Positions 23,056 to 32,279 of a DNA stretch of 48,430 nucleotides are shown here, piece after piece (the first letter of the stretch is position 1; every line of letters begins with the position of its first letter). Made by a program: the position numbers and the translations under genes. Below the pieces are notes generated by a model. It did not search any database, was not told the DNA's origin, and saw only the letters and a program-made list of their open reading frames with translations. This DNA is from Oscillospiraceae bacterium (GTDB lineage Bacteria; Bacillota; Clostridia; Oscillospirales; Oscillospiraceae), in NCBI GenBank assembly GCA_017409205.1, contig JAFQTF010000052.1, forward strand, positions 1 to 48,430, in the 5' to 3' direction.

Positions 23056-23379
23056 ATGGAAAACTACAGCGCCATGATCCGCAGCACCTTTGAACTGTGC
23101 AGCATCCGGGACGGCCAGGTATTTTTTGAAACCTGTATCAAAAATGCCTTCCCCACCTTCAATTTCCGCCGGCTGGAACTGATCCGCATCGACCGGGACA
23201 AACTGTATCTGGAAGGCCGCAGCTGGAATCATGTTTTTGAGGTCCAGAAAACGCAGCTGGAGGGCGAACCCGTCTGGGAAGTTCACTGTCACCGTGTTAC
23301 CATGGGCAAGACCCCGGACAAGCATGTATATCTGGACTATCTGAGTCTGGGCTTTGTGAAGTATCTGGAAGATAAGTAA
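23056..23379 (+). CDS. Conserved hypothetical protein, 107 aa
   Basis: Not recognised. A soluble 107-aa protein with alternating aromatic and charged residues (RLELIRIDRDKLYLEGRSWNHVFEV, then VWEVHCHRVTMGKTPDKHVYLDYLSLGFVKYL). No membrane helix or metal motif is evident. The Shine-Dalgarno AAGGAGGTA is nearly perfect. It follows the thioesterase gene and is closed by a strong terminator, so the two form a two-gene operon. Function may be related to acyl-CoA metabolism by position only. Confidence 0.75.
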   Translation: MENYSAMIRSTFELCSIRDGQVFFETCIKNAFPTFNFRRLELIRIDRDKLYLEGRSWNHVFEVQKTQLEGEPVWEVHCHRVTMGKTPDKHVYLDYLSLGFVKYLEDK

Positions 23380-23382
23380 ATG

Positions 23383-23415
23383 ATACGGTGCGTGGATCCA
23401 CGCACCGTATTTTTT
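23383..23415 (+). terminator. Terminator of the thioesterase operon
   Basis: Twelve-bp perfect stem (23383-23394 with 23399-23410), GATC loop, followed by T6. Confidence 0.93.
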
Positions 23416-23443
23416 GTCACAATGGGTTGGTGCTGCATAGAAT
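23414..23443 (+). promoter_or_regulatory. Probable promoter of the DUF11 gene
   Basis: TTGTCA (23414-23419), 18 bp, TAGAAT (23438-23443). It directly follows the terminator T-run; the start would be near 23450. Confidence 0.55.
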
Positions 23444-23484
23444 GGTCCACCGGGAAACCGGAATCTGTAACCGGAGGCACGACC

Positions 23485-24336
23485 ATGGCAATCTTTACCA
23501 ATCAGGCTACTCTGACCTACAACAACAATATCATCAATTCCAACATCACAACCGGAGAGATCCGGGAGGTTCTCACCATCACCAAAAACGCCGTACTGGG
23601 CACCTATGGCCGGGATGACGATGTGACCTATGTGATCAACATCCGCAACACCGGCACGCTCCCCTTTACCGGCCTGACGCTCACCGATGATCTGGGCGCA
23701 TATACCGCCGAGACACTGACACTGGTACCCCTGACCTATGCAGACGGATCTTTGAATTACTTTGTCAACGGTGTTTCCCAGCCCTCCCCTGCTGTTACCG
23801 CCGGGCCTCCCCTGACGGTCAGCGGCATCACAGTTCCCGCAGGCGGCACCGCCACCATTCTCTACACTGCCCGGGCAAATGGCTTTGCTCCTCTGGATAC
23901 GGAGGGTTCCATCACCAATTCCGTCACACTTTCCGGCGGTGGTATCCTTCCCATTACCGACAGTGAAACCGTCAACGCCGCCGCAGAAGCTGATCTGACC
24001 ATCTCCAAGAGTCTCTGCCCCGCAGTCGTTACGGAAAATGGCCAGATCACCTATACCTTTGTGATCCAGAACACCGGGAACACCCCCGTTGTGGCCACAG
24101 ACAATGCCGTTATCAACGATACCTTTGATCCTGCCCTCACCGATCTGACTGTCACCTTCAACGGCACAGTCTGGTCAGCTCCGGCAAATTACACCTACAG
24201 CCCCGCCACCGGTGTTTTTGCCACCAATCCCGGCCAGATCACGGTACCTGCCGCTACCTTTTCCCGGAACGAAACCACCGGAGAGGTCATCATTCAGCCC
24301 GGTATCAGCACCCTGACCGTCACCGGAACCATATAA
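23485..24336 (+). CDS. DUF11-repeat protein without signal peptide
   Basis: 283 aa from the ATG at 23485 (GGAGG 7 nt upstream). Two beta-sandwich DUF11-type repeats are visible, about residues 25-150 and 165-280, with paired motifs VTYVINIRNTGTLPFTGLTLTD and ITYTFVIQNTGNTPVVATDNAVIND. The composition is rich in Thr, Asn and Val, with few charges. The N-terminus (MAIFTNQATLTYNN) is not a signal peptide and no LPXTG anchor or C-terminal helix is present. DUF11 domains normally occur in surface proteins. Here a non-classical route such as spore or S-layer assembly would be needed; this is an inference. Confidence 0.82.
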   Translation: MAIFTNQATLTYNNNIINSNITTGEIREVLTITKNAVLGTYGRDDDVTYVINIRNTGTLPFTGLTLTDDLGAYTAETLTLVPLTYADGSLNYFVNGVSQPSPAVTAGPPLTVSGITVPAGGTATILYTARANGFAPLDTEGSITNSVTLSGGGILPITDSETVNAAAEADLTISKSLCPAVVTENGQITYTFVIQNTGNTPVVATDNAVINDTFDPALTDLTVTFNGTVWSAPANYTYSPATGVFATNPGQITVPAATFSRNETTGEVIIQPGISTLTVTGTI

Positions 24337-24341
24337 AAACC

Positions 24342-24367
24342 AATGGGAGAGGAATACCTCTCCCATT
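24342..24367. terminator. Bidirectional terminator
   Basis: Eleven-bp perfect stem (24342-24352 with 24357-24367), AATA loop, then TCTTATTT on the plus strand. It separates the convergent DUF11 and phosphorylase genes. Confidence 0.8.
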
Positions 24368-24373
24368 TCTTAT

Positions 24374-25144
24374 TTACTTCTTCGCCAGGTCTGCGGCGAT
24401 CAGCCGCTTCATGGCTTCGATGCCTACCTTGATGGCGCCGGTGGTGTCCTCCGTCATGGCCATGAAAAGACCAGCCTTTTCCCGTTCCTGGTTCCACACT
24501 GCATGGAAGCAGCTGCCGCAGCGGACATCCAGTGCCGCTGCCACCACAAAAAGGGCCGCACTTTCCATTTCACTGGCCTTGACGCCCAGACGCTTCCAGC
24601 TTTCCCACTTCTGCAGCAGATCGTAATAGACCGGGGACTTTTCCGGACTGTGCTGACCATAGAAAGAATCCTTGCACTGGACAACACCCACATGGGTACG
24701 GTAGCCCAGGTCCTCGGAGGCTGCCTTCAGCGCGGCAGTCACATCAAAATTCGCCACAGCGGGAAATTCAATGGGGGCGTATTCCAGAGAGGTATGCTCA
24801 TACCGGATGGCACCGGAAGCCACCACCACATCACCGGGACAGACATCCATGTGGATACCGCCGCAGGTGCCGATGCGGATAAAGGTGTCTGCGCCGATGG
24901 CAGCCAGTTCCTCCATGGCAATGGAGGCAGAAGGGCCGCCGATACCGGTGGAGCAGACGGAGACCTTCTCTCCCAGCAGGGTGCCGGTGTAGATATTGTA
25001 CTCCCGGTTCATGCCAATGTGAACAGGGTTATCAAAGAAGGATGCGATAGCCTCGCACCGGCCCGGATCACCGGGAAGGAACACATAACGGCCCACATCG
25101 CCCTCTTTACAGTGAATGTGATACTGCATGCCGATATCCTGCAT
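24374..25144 (-). CDS. udp: Uridine phosphorylase-like nucleoside phosphorylase
   Basis: 256 aa from the ATG at 25144 (AGGAGGT 7 nt upstream). It belongs to the PNP/UDP phosphorylase superfamily, which cleaves nucleosides with phosphate into base and ribose-1-phosphate. Visible motifs: [13 protein letters not shown] (phosphate-binding Gly-Asp-Pro-x-Arg), [26 protein letters not shown], and [15 protein letters not shown], where the EMES segment binds ribose. Uridine specificity is favoured by the [10 protein letters not shown] region, but purine specificity is not excluded. It has its own promoter and runs convergent to the DUF11 gene. Confidence 0.88.
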   Translation of the reverse strand: MQDIGMQYHIHCKEGDVGRYVFLPGDPGRCEAIASFFDNPVHIGMNREYNIYTGTLLGEKVSVCSTGIGGPSASIAMEELAAIGADTFIRIGTCGGIHMDVCPGDVVVASGAIRYEHTSLEYAPIEFPAVANFDVTAALKAASEDLGYRTHVGVVQCKDSFYGQHSPEKSPVYYDLLQKWESWKRLGVKASEMESAALFVVAAALDVRCGSCFHAVWNQEREKAGLFMAMTEDTTGAIKVGIEAMKRLIAADLAKK

Positions 25145-25175
25145 AAACTGACCTCCTGTGTCATTATTTATAAAT

Positions 25176-25204
25176 ACTATATCACACCGGCTGCAAATAT
25201 GCAA
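25176..25204 (-). promoter_or_regulatory. Sigma-A promoter of the phosphorylase gene
   Basis: On the minus strand: TTGCAT (25204-25199), 17 bp, TATAGT (25181-25176); start near 25169. Confidence 0.78.
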
Positions 25205-25217
25205 CAGGATAAACAAA

Positions 25218-25243
25218 ACGGGGATGGCCTCTGCCATCCCCGT
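25218..25243 (-). terminator. Terminator of the amino-acid symporter gene
   Basis: Eleven-bp perfect stem (25218-25228 with 25233-25243), CTCT loop, followed on the minus strand by TTTGTTTATCC. Confidence 0.85.
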
Positions 25244-25248
25244 ACCAG

Positions 25249-26679
25249 TTACACGCCCAGTTTTTCTTTTTCGAAATGTTCCTTCGTCAGTTTATAGACC
25301 ACACCGCTGAGGCCCAGCAGAGCCACCAGGTTGGGGATCGCCATAAAGCCGTTGAGGGTATCGGCAATGTTCCACACCAGATCCAGCTCCAGAGTGGCGC
25401 CAATGATGATGACCGCCACGAAAATGGTCTGATAAACAGGAACGCTCTTATGACCCAGCAGGAACTCGCAGCAGCGGGTGCCGTAGAGAGACCAGCTGAG
25501 AATGGTGGACAGGGCAAACAGACCAATGCCCACAGCAACGATCAGGGAGCCCGCCTTCTGGCCGAATACCGTGGCAAAGGAGGCGATGATCAGCTCGGTG
25601 CCGGCGCTCTGACCCCAGGTGATGTCCACACCGCTGTGCAGACCGCACAGCAGAGTCAATGCCGTCAGGGTGCAGATCACGATGGTATCCATGAACACCT
25701 CAAAGATGCCATACAGGCCCTGCTTCACAGGATCCTTTTCAGAGGTTGCCGCATGGGCCATGGGTGCAGAACCCAGACCGGCTTCGTTGGAGAAGACGCC
25801 TCTGCCGACACCCTTCTGGATGGTAGTCATAATGGTAATGCCGAAGGCACCGCCCAGAGCAGCATCTGCACTGAAGGCGCCCTTGAAGATCATGGCAAAG
25901 ATGCCGCCCACTGCTTCAAAATTCACACCGATGATGATCAGAGAACATACGATGTATACGGCAGCCATAACAGGAACCAGCTTTTCCGTAACGGAGCCGA
26001 TACGCTTGATGCCGCCGAAGAGCACCAGCGCCACGATCAGTGCCACAAACATACCGATGGCAATGCTGGAGACAGGAACCACCTGACCGAACATCGTAAT
26101 GGTTACTGCGCCGGTATTGCCGCCGAAGGCATCAATGGTGGTATTGAAGGTGGTGGCAATGGTATTGACCTGGGTCATATTACCGATGCCGAAGGCTGCC
26201 AGACAGGCCAGCAAACTGAACAGCACAGCCAGCCAGTTCCACTGCTTGCCCATACCATTGCGGATATAGTACATGGGGCCGCCCACATAGTCACCCTTGG
26301 CATTGCGCTCCCGGTACTTCACCGCCAGCACCACTTCGGAATACTTGGTGACCATGCCGAACAGAGCAGATATCCACATCCAGAAAACAGCACCGGGGCC
26401 GCCAACGGCAATGGCACCGGTCACGCCGGCGATGTTGCCGGTTCCTACAGTTGCCGCCAGAGCCGTAGTCAAGGCCTGGAAGGGGGTAACTTCACCGCCG
26501 CCGGCAGTCTGCTTTTTGAACAGCTTGCCAAGAGTGTTCTTCATGGCATAGCCAAACTTTGTAAACTGGATGAAGCCCACCCGGGCACTTAAGTAGACAC
26601 CCGTGCCCACCAGAAGCACCAGCATCCAGGGACCCCAGGCAATATCATTGAGAAACTTAACCAGTTCAGGAAACGTCAT
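25249..26679 (-). CDS. Sodium:alanine/glycine symporter (AGCS family)
   Basis: 476 aa from the ATG at 26679 (GGAGG 8 nt upstream); a frame open to 26820 crosses the promoter. About 11 helices. AGCS signatures: [51 protein letters not shown], and [19 protein letters not shown]. It imports alanine or glycine with Na+. It is monocistronic, with its own promoter, a 25-bp palindrome upstream and a terminator at 25218-25243. Confidence 0.95.
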   Translation of the reverse strand: MTFPELVKFLNDIAWGPWMLVLLVGTGVYLSARVGFIQFTKFGYAMKNTLGKLFKKQTAGGGEVTPFQALTTALAATVGTGNIAGVTGAIAVGGPGAVFWMWISALFGMVTKYSEVVLAVKYRERNAKGDYVGGPMYYIRNGMGKQWNWLAVLFSLLACLAAFGIGNMTQVNTIATTFNTTIDAFGGNTGAVTITMFGQVVPVSSIAIGMFVALIVALVLFGGIKRIGSVTEKLVPVMAAVYIVCSLIIIGVNFEAVGGIFAMIFKGAFSADAALGGAFGITIMTTIQKGVGRGVFSNEAGLGSAPMAHAATSEKDPVKQGLYGIFEVFMDTIVICTLTALTLLCGLHSGVDITWGQSAGTELIIASFATVFGQKAGSLIVAVGIGLFALSTILSWSLYGTRCCEFLLGHKSVPVYQTIFVAVIIIGATLELDLVWNIADTLNGFMAIPNLVALLGLSGVVYKLTKEHFEKEKLGV

Positions 26680-26712
26680 GAAAATATCCTCCCTTTTTCG
26701 CGTATAGGAATT

Positions 26713-26741
26713 ACTATACAGGATGTAATTCAAAAAAGCAA
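26713..26741 (-). promoter_or_regulatory. Sigma-A promoter of the symporter gene
   Basis: On the minus strand: TTGCTT (26741-26736), 17 bp, TATAGT (26718-26713); start near 26706. Confidence 0.8.
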
Positions 26742-26767
26742 GCAATATTTGTTTTCGCAAAAAGCAC

Positions 26768-26792
26768 ATTTGTATTCTTAAGAAATACAAAT
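26768..26792 (-). promoter_or_regulatory. 25-bp palindrome upstream of the symporter promoter
   Basis: ATTTGTATT-N7-AATACAAAT, 9-bp perfect arms, centred about 74 bp upstream of the predicted start. It lies between the polC terminator and the symporter promoter. An activator or repressor site is likely; it could also be part of the polC terminator. Confidence 0.6.
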
Positions 26793-26797
26793 AAACC

Positions 26798-26821
26798 GGT
26801 GCAGCGCTGATCCGCTGCACC
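26798..26821 (-). terminator. Terminator of polC
   Basis: Nine-bp stem (26798-26806 with 26813-26821), 6-nt loop, 7 bp after the polC stop, followed on the minus strand by GGTTTATTTGTATTTC, a moderately T-rich tract. Confidence 0.7.
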
Positions 26822-26828
26822 TGTTCTT

Positions 26829-29800
26829 TTAAAACAAGCTGATCTGACTGGTATCCGGCAGGTCGCCGAAGGCGCCTGCCTCCTTCAGCATCTGCATGTG
26901 GGTCTTGGAAACCTTGGGACAGGCAAGGGAAACTTCCTCGATGGACAGGAACTGTTTGCCCTTCCGGCCCTCCATCAGATCCCAGGCTGCACTTTCGCCC
27001 AGGCCGGAAATGGCTACGAAGGGAGGCAGGATCTTGCCATCCTTAATCAGGAACCTGGTGGCGTGGCTTTCGTAAATGCTGATGGGCGCAAATTCAAAGC
27101 CCCGGAGGTAGAATTCATACACCACTTCCAGCGTTGTCAGCAGGTCTTCGTCCTTGGCGGTGGCATCCTCGTTATTGTCGATGGCATCGATGTTGGCAAG
27201 GACACTTTCCATGCCGCCGGTCATCAGCACTGCATCAAAGCCACCCTTCTGGCTGCGGCGGTAGAAATAGGCCGCATAAAAAGCAAGGGGATGATACACC
27301 TTGAACCAGGCGATCCGGAATGCCATCATGCAGTAGGCCACGGCATGGGCTTTGGGGAACAGATATTTGATCTTCTTGCAGGAACCGATGTACCAGTCGG
27401 GCACACCGGCTGCCACCATTTCTTCCTCCGCGCCGGGAGGCAGTCCCCTGCCCTTTCGGACGGACTCCATGATCTTGAATGCCCGCTTGTCCGGCATGCC
27501 GCAGGAAATCAGATAGAGCATGATATCGTCACGGGCGCCGATGGTCTGGTCAACCGTGGCCGTTTTGGAGTTGATGAGATCCTTGGCATTGCCCAGCCAC
27601 ACATCGGTGCCATGGGTATAGCCACAGATCCGCACCAGGAAGTCAAATTTGGTTGGCATGGTATCCAGCAGAACGCCTCTGGTAAACCGGGTATTGAATT
27701 CCGGAACGCCCACCGCACCCGTGGGGCCAAGGATCTTGTCATCCTCGTAGCCCAGAATCTTGCTGGACGTGAAAATGGACATGGTTCCCTTGTCGTCCAG
27801 AGGGATGGTCTTGGCGTCCACGCCGGTCATATCCTCCATCATGCGGATCATGGTAGGGTCATCATGGCCCAGCATATCCAGCTTCAGAAGGTTTTCCTCC
27901 ATGGAATGGTATTCAAAATGGGTGGTGATCTGATCGGAATTGGGATCATCCGCAGGATGCTGCACCGGACAGAAATCCCAGATCTCATTTTCCTGGGGGA
28001 TGACCACCAGTCCGCCGGGATGCTGACCGGTGGTACGGCGGACACCAACGCAGCCAGCAGCCAGACGGGCTTCCTCTGCCCGGTTGGCAGTCTGACCACG
28101 TTCCGACAGATACTTTTTGACATAGCCGAAGGCCGTCTTTTCTGCCACGGTGCCGATGGTACCGGCGCGGAACACATGGGAGGAACCGAACATGGAAATA
28201 CAGTATTTGTGGGCCTCCGCCTGATATTCGCCGGAAAAGTTCAGGTCGATATCCGGCACCTTGTCGCCGCCAAAGCCCAGGAAGGTCTCGAAGGGGATGT
28301 TGAAGCCGTCCTTTTCCAGCTGGGTTCCACAGAGGGGACACACATCATCCGGAAGGTCTGCGCCGCAGTTGAATTCCTTCGGCACATCCAGAATGGTATG
28401 CTTACATTCGGGATTGGGGCAGCGGTAGTGAGGCGGGAAGCTGTTGACCTCCGTGATGCCGGACATGAATGCCACAATGGAGGAACCGACAGAACCACGG
28501 GAACCCACCAGATAGCCGTTTTCCAGAGAATTCTGCACCAGACGCTGGGCTGACATATAAATCACATCATAGTGGCAGGAGATGATATCGTGCAGCTCCG
28601 TTTCCACACGTTTGACAAAAAGCTCCGGTGGATTGTCGCCGTAAAGCCGGTGGAGCTTGCCATAGACCAGATCCTTCAGATCCTCCACCGAATTCTCAAT
28701 CTTGGGTGCAAACAGGTTGTGGGGCACCGGCCGCAGCGTCTCACACATATCGGCAATCTTATTGGGATTGGTGACCACGATCTCATAGGCCTTTTCCTCG
28801 CCCAGATAGCTGAATTCTTTCAGCATTTCATCGGTGGTACGGAAATACAGAGGGTTGGGCTTGTCCGCGTCATCAAAGCCCTTGGTGGCCAGCAGGATAT
28901 GGCGGAAGATCTCATCCTCAGGATTCAGGAAATGGACGTCTCCGGTGGCCACAACCATTTTCCCAAGTTCCTCACCCAGACGGACAATGGTGCGGTTGTA
29001 ATTTTTCAGTTCCTCCACATCCCTGGCCATACCCTTTGCCAGCATGAACATATTGTTGGACAAGGGCTGTATCTCCAGAAAATCGTAGAAGGATGCGATA
29101 CGCTTCAGCTCATCATCGCTCTTCCGATCCAGCACCGCCTGAAACAACTCGCCTGCTTCACAGGCAGAACCGATAATCAGGCCCTCCCGCAGTTCCAGCA
29201 GTTCGGATTTGGGGATTCTGGGCACACGCCGGAAATGCTTCAGGTTGGAATTGGAGATCAGGTGATAGAGATTGCGCAGGCCAACCTGATTTTTGGCAAA
29301 GAGAATGATATGTCTTGCCTGCCGGTCCGTGATCTTGCCTCCGGCTCGAAGGCTGGGCATGGCAGGATTGATGGCCTGCAGAGAATGGATATCATGGTCC
29401 TCTTCCAGCTTTTTCATCAGATTGACCATGACAAGTCCGCAGGTCATGGCATCGTCCGCTGCCCGGTGATGGTTGAAATCCGGCAGGCTCAGCGCATTGG
29501 CCACGATATTCAGCTTGAATTTGTTCAGTTGCGGCAGCAGGTTCTGAGAAAGGATCAGCGTATCCGCTGCGGTAAAGTTGTACGCATATCCCTGACGCTC
29601 ACACTCCGCCCGGATAAATCCGGTATCAAAATCGGAGTTGTGGGCCACCAGAACCCGGTTTCCCACAAATTCCAGGAATTTGGGCAGCACCTCTTCAATC
29701 TTGGGCGCGCCCTTCAGCATTTCATCCGTGATGCCAGTCAGATCCACGATCTTCCGGTCCAGAGACCGCTCCGGATCCACGAAGGTTTGGAACCGGTCCA

Positions 29801-31145
29801 CCTCTTTGCCCTGTTTCAGTATGACGGCACCGATCTCAATGATCCGGTCATTCCGGGAAGAAAGACCGGTGGTTTCCAGATCGAAGGCAACGAATTCTTC
29901 ATCGAAGGTCATTTCCTGATTTCCATGGACAACGATCCGGTCATCCACGTCGTTGACATAGTAACCTTCGCAGCCATAGAGGATCTTGATGGTCTCATCC
30001 GTTCCGGCAATTTTCGGAGCGCCCTTCCAGCTCTCCACACAATGCAGCGCATCGGTAAAAGACTGGCAGCAGCCATGATCCGTGATAGCGATTGCCCGGT
30101 GGCCCCAGGCAGCTGCCTGCTTGATGGCGGCAGCAGTGGGCGTCAGAGCATCCATATTGGACATGGTGGTATGCAGGTGCAGCTCCACACGTTTTTCGCC
30201 GGGAGCCAGGTCCTTCCGTTTTGGCATGGAGCCGGGCTGCATGGCATAGGGCTTGAGAACCATCTCGTTTTCAAACCGGTCCTCCATCAGCTTGCCCTGT
30301 ACCCGCAGGACACTGCCTACCTTCACATTTTCCAGAATAGGCTTTGCCTCTCCGGCTTCCATGAATTTGGAGATACGGATGGAATTGGTGTTGTCCGTCA
30401 TATCGAACTTCACCACCCAGGCATTGCGCTTTTTCAGTTCCTTGTGCTCTACATTGAACACACGGCCCTCCACAATGATGGAGCCCATATCCAGGCTCAG
30501 CTCCTTCATCGGAACCGCGTTGCCCCGGAAGGGCTTTCCGTAGAAGGTATCACCAGCCTGAGCGGCAGCCTTGTCCTCCTTCTTCTCCTGCTTTGCAGCA
30601 GCTGCAGGCATACCCTTCATCAGCTCATCCCGCATGGAATCCATGGCATCAAACAATGCCTTGCCTTCCAGAGTCTTGCCTGCCTCAATGGAGATGGTCA
30701 CAGGCGCCGCAAACCGTTCCCGGAGAGCCATCTGAATCTCCGGCAGCAGTTCTTCCAGCGCCGCCGCGCCATTACCCCGCAGCTTTACCGTCAGGGCAGG
30801 GCCGTTCCATTCCCATTTTGCACCTGCAAGAGCGCCCCGGGTCATGGAATTTCGGCTGACGAACAGCATCATCAGCTCCGCTTCTTCCATTTTATGGAGC
30901 TGGGATTCCGGGTGGGCAGCCGTCAGTTCCAGCCGGCGCAGACCATAAAGGGCTGCAATATCACGGCTTGCCTGATCCAGCAGCCGCTGGGGAATATAGC
31001 TTTCCGAATGAAGCGCCGCAGAAACCGTCCTGCTTTCCGGATCAATATCCGCAGCCACAATGGCCGCCTGAGAAAGAGCCATTGCAAGCTCCTCAGGCGG
31101 CACGTAGTCCGGAAACATATTGGTTAAGTAAACTTGCTGGTTCAT
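26829..31145 (-). CDS. polC: DNA polymerase III alpha subunit, gram-positive PolC type
   Basis: 1438 aa from the ATG at 31145 (GAGGTTA upstream). Main replicative polymerase of low-GC gram-positives. Order: N-terminal domain (1-215), OB domain (about 220-310), first PHP half from about 318 (ELHLHTTMS), DEDDh proofreading exonuclease at about 418-590 (AFDLETTG, AHNSDFDTGF, HHRAADDAM), second PHP half, zinc module with CPNPEC and CPLCG (about 905-950), catalytic palm near 963 (PDIDLNFSG), then fingers and helix-hairpin-helix. All expected catalytic motifs are present. It is the last gene of the pyrH-to-polC cluster. A repeat element sits in the 63-bp gap before it. Confidence 0.98.
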   Translation of the reverse strand: MNQQVYLTNMFPDYVPPEELAMALSQAAIVAADIDPESRTVSAALHSESYIPQRLLDQASRDIAALYGLRRLELTAAHPESQLHKMEEAELMMLFVSRNSMTRGALAGAKWEWNGPALTVKLRGNGAAALEELLPEIQMALRERFAAPVTISIEAGKTLEGKALFDAMDSMRDELMKGMPAAAAKQEKKEDKAAAQAGDTFYGKPFRGNAVPMKELSLDMGSIIVEGRVFNVEHKELKKRNAWVVKFDMTDNTNSIRISKFMEAGEAKPILENVKVGSVLRVQGKLMEDRFENEMVLKPYAMQPGSMPKRKDLAPGEKRVELHLHTTMSNMDALTPTAAAIKQAAAWGHRAIAITDHGCCQSFTDALHCVESWKGAPKIAGTDETIKILYGCEGYYVNDVDDRIVVHGNQEMTFDEEFVAFDLETTGLSSRNDRIIEIGAVILKQGKEVDRFQTFVDPERSLDRKIVDLTGITDEMLKGAPKIEEVLPKFLEFVGNRVLVAHNSDFDTGFIRAECERQGYAYNFTAADTLILSQNLLPQLNKFKLNIVANALSLPDFNHHRAADDAMTCGLVMVNLMKKLEEDHDIHSLQAINPAMPSLRAGGKITDRQARHIILFAKNQVGLRNLYHLISNSNLKHFRRVPRIPKSELLELREGLIIGSACEAGELFQAVLDRKSDDELKRIASFYDFLEIQPLSNNMFMLAKGMARDVEELKNYNRTIVRLGEELGKMVVATGDVHFLNPEDEIFRHILLATKGFDDADKPNPLYFRTTDEMLKEFSYLGEEKAYEIVVTNPNKIADMCETLRPVPHNLFAPKIENSVEDLKDLVYGKLHRLYGDNPPELFVKRVETELHDIISCHYDVIYMSAQRLVQNSLENGYLVGSRGSVGSSIVAFMSGITEVNSFPPHYRCPNPECKHTILDVPKEFNCGADLPDDVCPLCGTQLEKDGFNIPFETFLGFGGDKVPDIDLNFSGEYQAEAHKYCISMFGSSHVFRAGTIGTVAEKTAFGYVKKYLSERGQTANRAEEARLAAGCVGVRRTTGQHPGGLVVIPQENEIWDFCPVQHPADDPNSDQITTHFEYHSMEENLLKLDMLGHDDPTMIRMMEDMTGVDAKTIPLDDKGTMSIFTSSKILGYEDDKILGPTGAVGVPEFNTRFTRGVLLDTMPTKFDFLVRICGYTHGTDVWLGNAKDLINSKTATVDQTIGARDDIMLYLISCGMPDKRAFKIMESVRKGRGLPPGAEEEMVAAGVPDWYIGSCKKIKYLFPKAHAVAYCMMAFRIAWFKVYHPLAFYAAYFYRRSQKGGFDAVLMTGGMESVLANIDAIDNNEDATAKDEDLLTTLEVVYEFYLRGFEFAPISIYESHATRFLIKDGKILPPFVAISGLGESAAWDLMEGRKGKQFLSIEEVSLACPKVSKTHMQMLKEAGAFGDLPDTSQISLF

Positions 31146-31178
31146 AGATAACCTCGTAAGTGAATAAACCAACGTATG

Positions 31179-31202
31179 GCGGGAGCAAGCCCCCGCCCTA
31201 CA
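31179..31202. repeat. Single copy of the 24-bp GC-rich repeat arm
   Basis: 22 of 24 bases match the right arm of the inverted repeat at 357-422. It contains a short internal stem (GGCGGG with CCCGCC). It occupies most of the ispG-polC gap and may act as a weak terminator or processing stem after ispG. Confidence 0.7.
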
Positions 31203-31208
31203 GAAATA

Positions 31209-32246
31209 TTACAGATTCTCGATTCTTTTCAGCAGTGCAGGCAGCAGCTCGTCATAGGGTAGTTTTTCCACCTGAACACCCTTTTCAAAAATGGTGCCCC
31301 AGCCATCGCCACCGGCAATACCGATGTCAGCCTCCCGGGCTTCGCCGGGACCATTGACGATGCAGCCCATAACGGCAACGGTAATGGGCTTCCGGCAGTC
31401 CTTCAGCGCTTCATCCACCCGATTGACAAGACCAATGAGGTCAATGCAGGTTCTGCCGCAGGTGGGACAGGAAATGATATTTACGCCTTCCTTCCGGAGA
31501 CCGGCAGCCTTCAGAATGTCTCTTGCTGCATACACCTCTTCCACGGGATCATCGGTGAGACTGACCCGGATGGTATCACCGATACCGTCCAGCAGCAGGG
31601 CACCAATGCCCATGGCGGACTTCATAAGGCCCTGCTTCACGGGGCCGGTCTCAGTCACACCGATATGGATGGGATAGTCGCAGCGCTGGCGGAACAGCCG
31701 GGCTGCCTTCACCATGGTGGGCACCGTGGAAGACTTCATGGAAACACAGGTGTCATAAAATCCCTGCTTTTCCAGCAGTTCCAGATGTTCAAACGCACTC
31801 TCCACCAGGGCCTCCGCAGTGGGGTGGCCGTACTTTTCCAGCAGCCGCTTATCCAGACTGCCGCCGTTGACGCCGATGCGGATGGGGATCTTCCGATCCC
31901 TGCAGACATCCACCACCGCCTTCACCCGGTCTTCCCCGCCAATGTTGCCGGGGTTGATACGGATCTTGCTGGCGCCGCCTTCCGCGGCGGCAATGGCCAG
32001 CTTATAATCAAAATGGATATCCGCCACCAGAGGCAGGGGGCTTTCCCCGGCGATCTGTGCAAAGCCTCTGGCAGCCTCCATATTGGGTACTGCCAGACGT
32101 GCGATCTGACAGCCGGCAGCTGCCAGCTGACGGATCTGCTGCAAGGATCCCTCCACATCTGTGGTTTTCGTATTGAGCATGGACTGGATCACCACCGGAG
32201 CACCGCCACCGATGGGAATACCGCCCACAAGGATCTGTCTTGTCAT
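31209..32246 (-). CDS. ispG: 4-hydroxy-3-methylbut-2-enyl-diphosphate synthase
   Basis: 345 aa from the ATG at 32246; a GTG at 32255 overlaps the AAGGAG. It is the penultimate MEP-pathway enzyme, reducing MEcPP to HMBPP with a [4Fe-4S] cluster. Signatures: PVVIQSMLNTKTTDVE, VADIHFDYKLAI, KIRINPGNIG. Cluster cysteines lie near residue 260 (CPTCGRTC) and near 295 (MGCIVNGPGE). No middle insertion, so the bacterial short form. It lies between rseP and polC; dxr is two genes upstream, keeping two MEP steps together. Confidence 0.97.
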   Translation of the reverse strand: MTRQILVGGIPIGGGAPVVIQSMLNTKTTDVEGSLQQIRQLAAAGCQIARLAVPNMEAARGFAQIAGESPLPLVADIHFDYKLAIAAAEGGASKIRINPGNIGGEDRVKAVVDVCRDRKIPIRIGVNGGSLDKRLLEKYGHPTAEALVESAFEHLELLEKQGFYDTCVSMKSSTVPTMVKAARLFRQRCDYPIHIGVTETGPVKQGLMKSAMGIGALLLDGIGDTIRVSLTDDPVEEVYAARDILKAAGLRKEGVNIISCPTCGRTCIDLIGLVNRVDEALKDCRKPITVAVMGCIVNGPGEAREADIGIAGGDGWGTIFEKGVQVEKLPYDELLPALLKRIENL

Positions 32247-32279
32247 ATTATTCACTCCTTCTCAGAGGGTGCTTCTGTG

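Noticed and set aside
28572-31127. 851-codon plus-strand frame opposite polC
   Set aside because: Antisense shadow of polC; no Shine-Dalgarno sequence and no domain.
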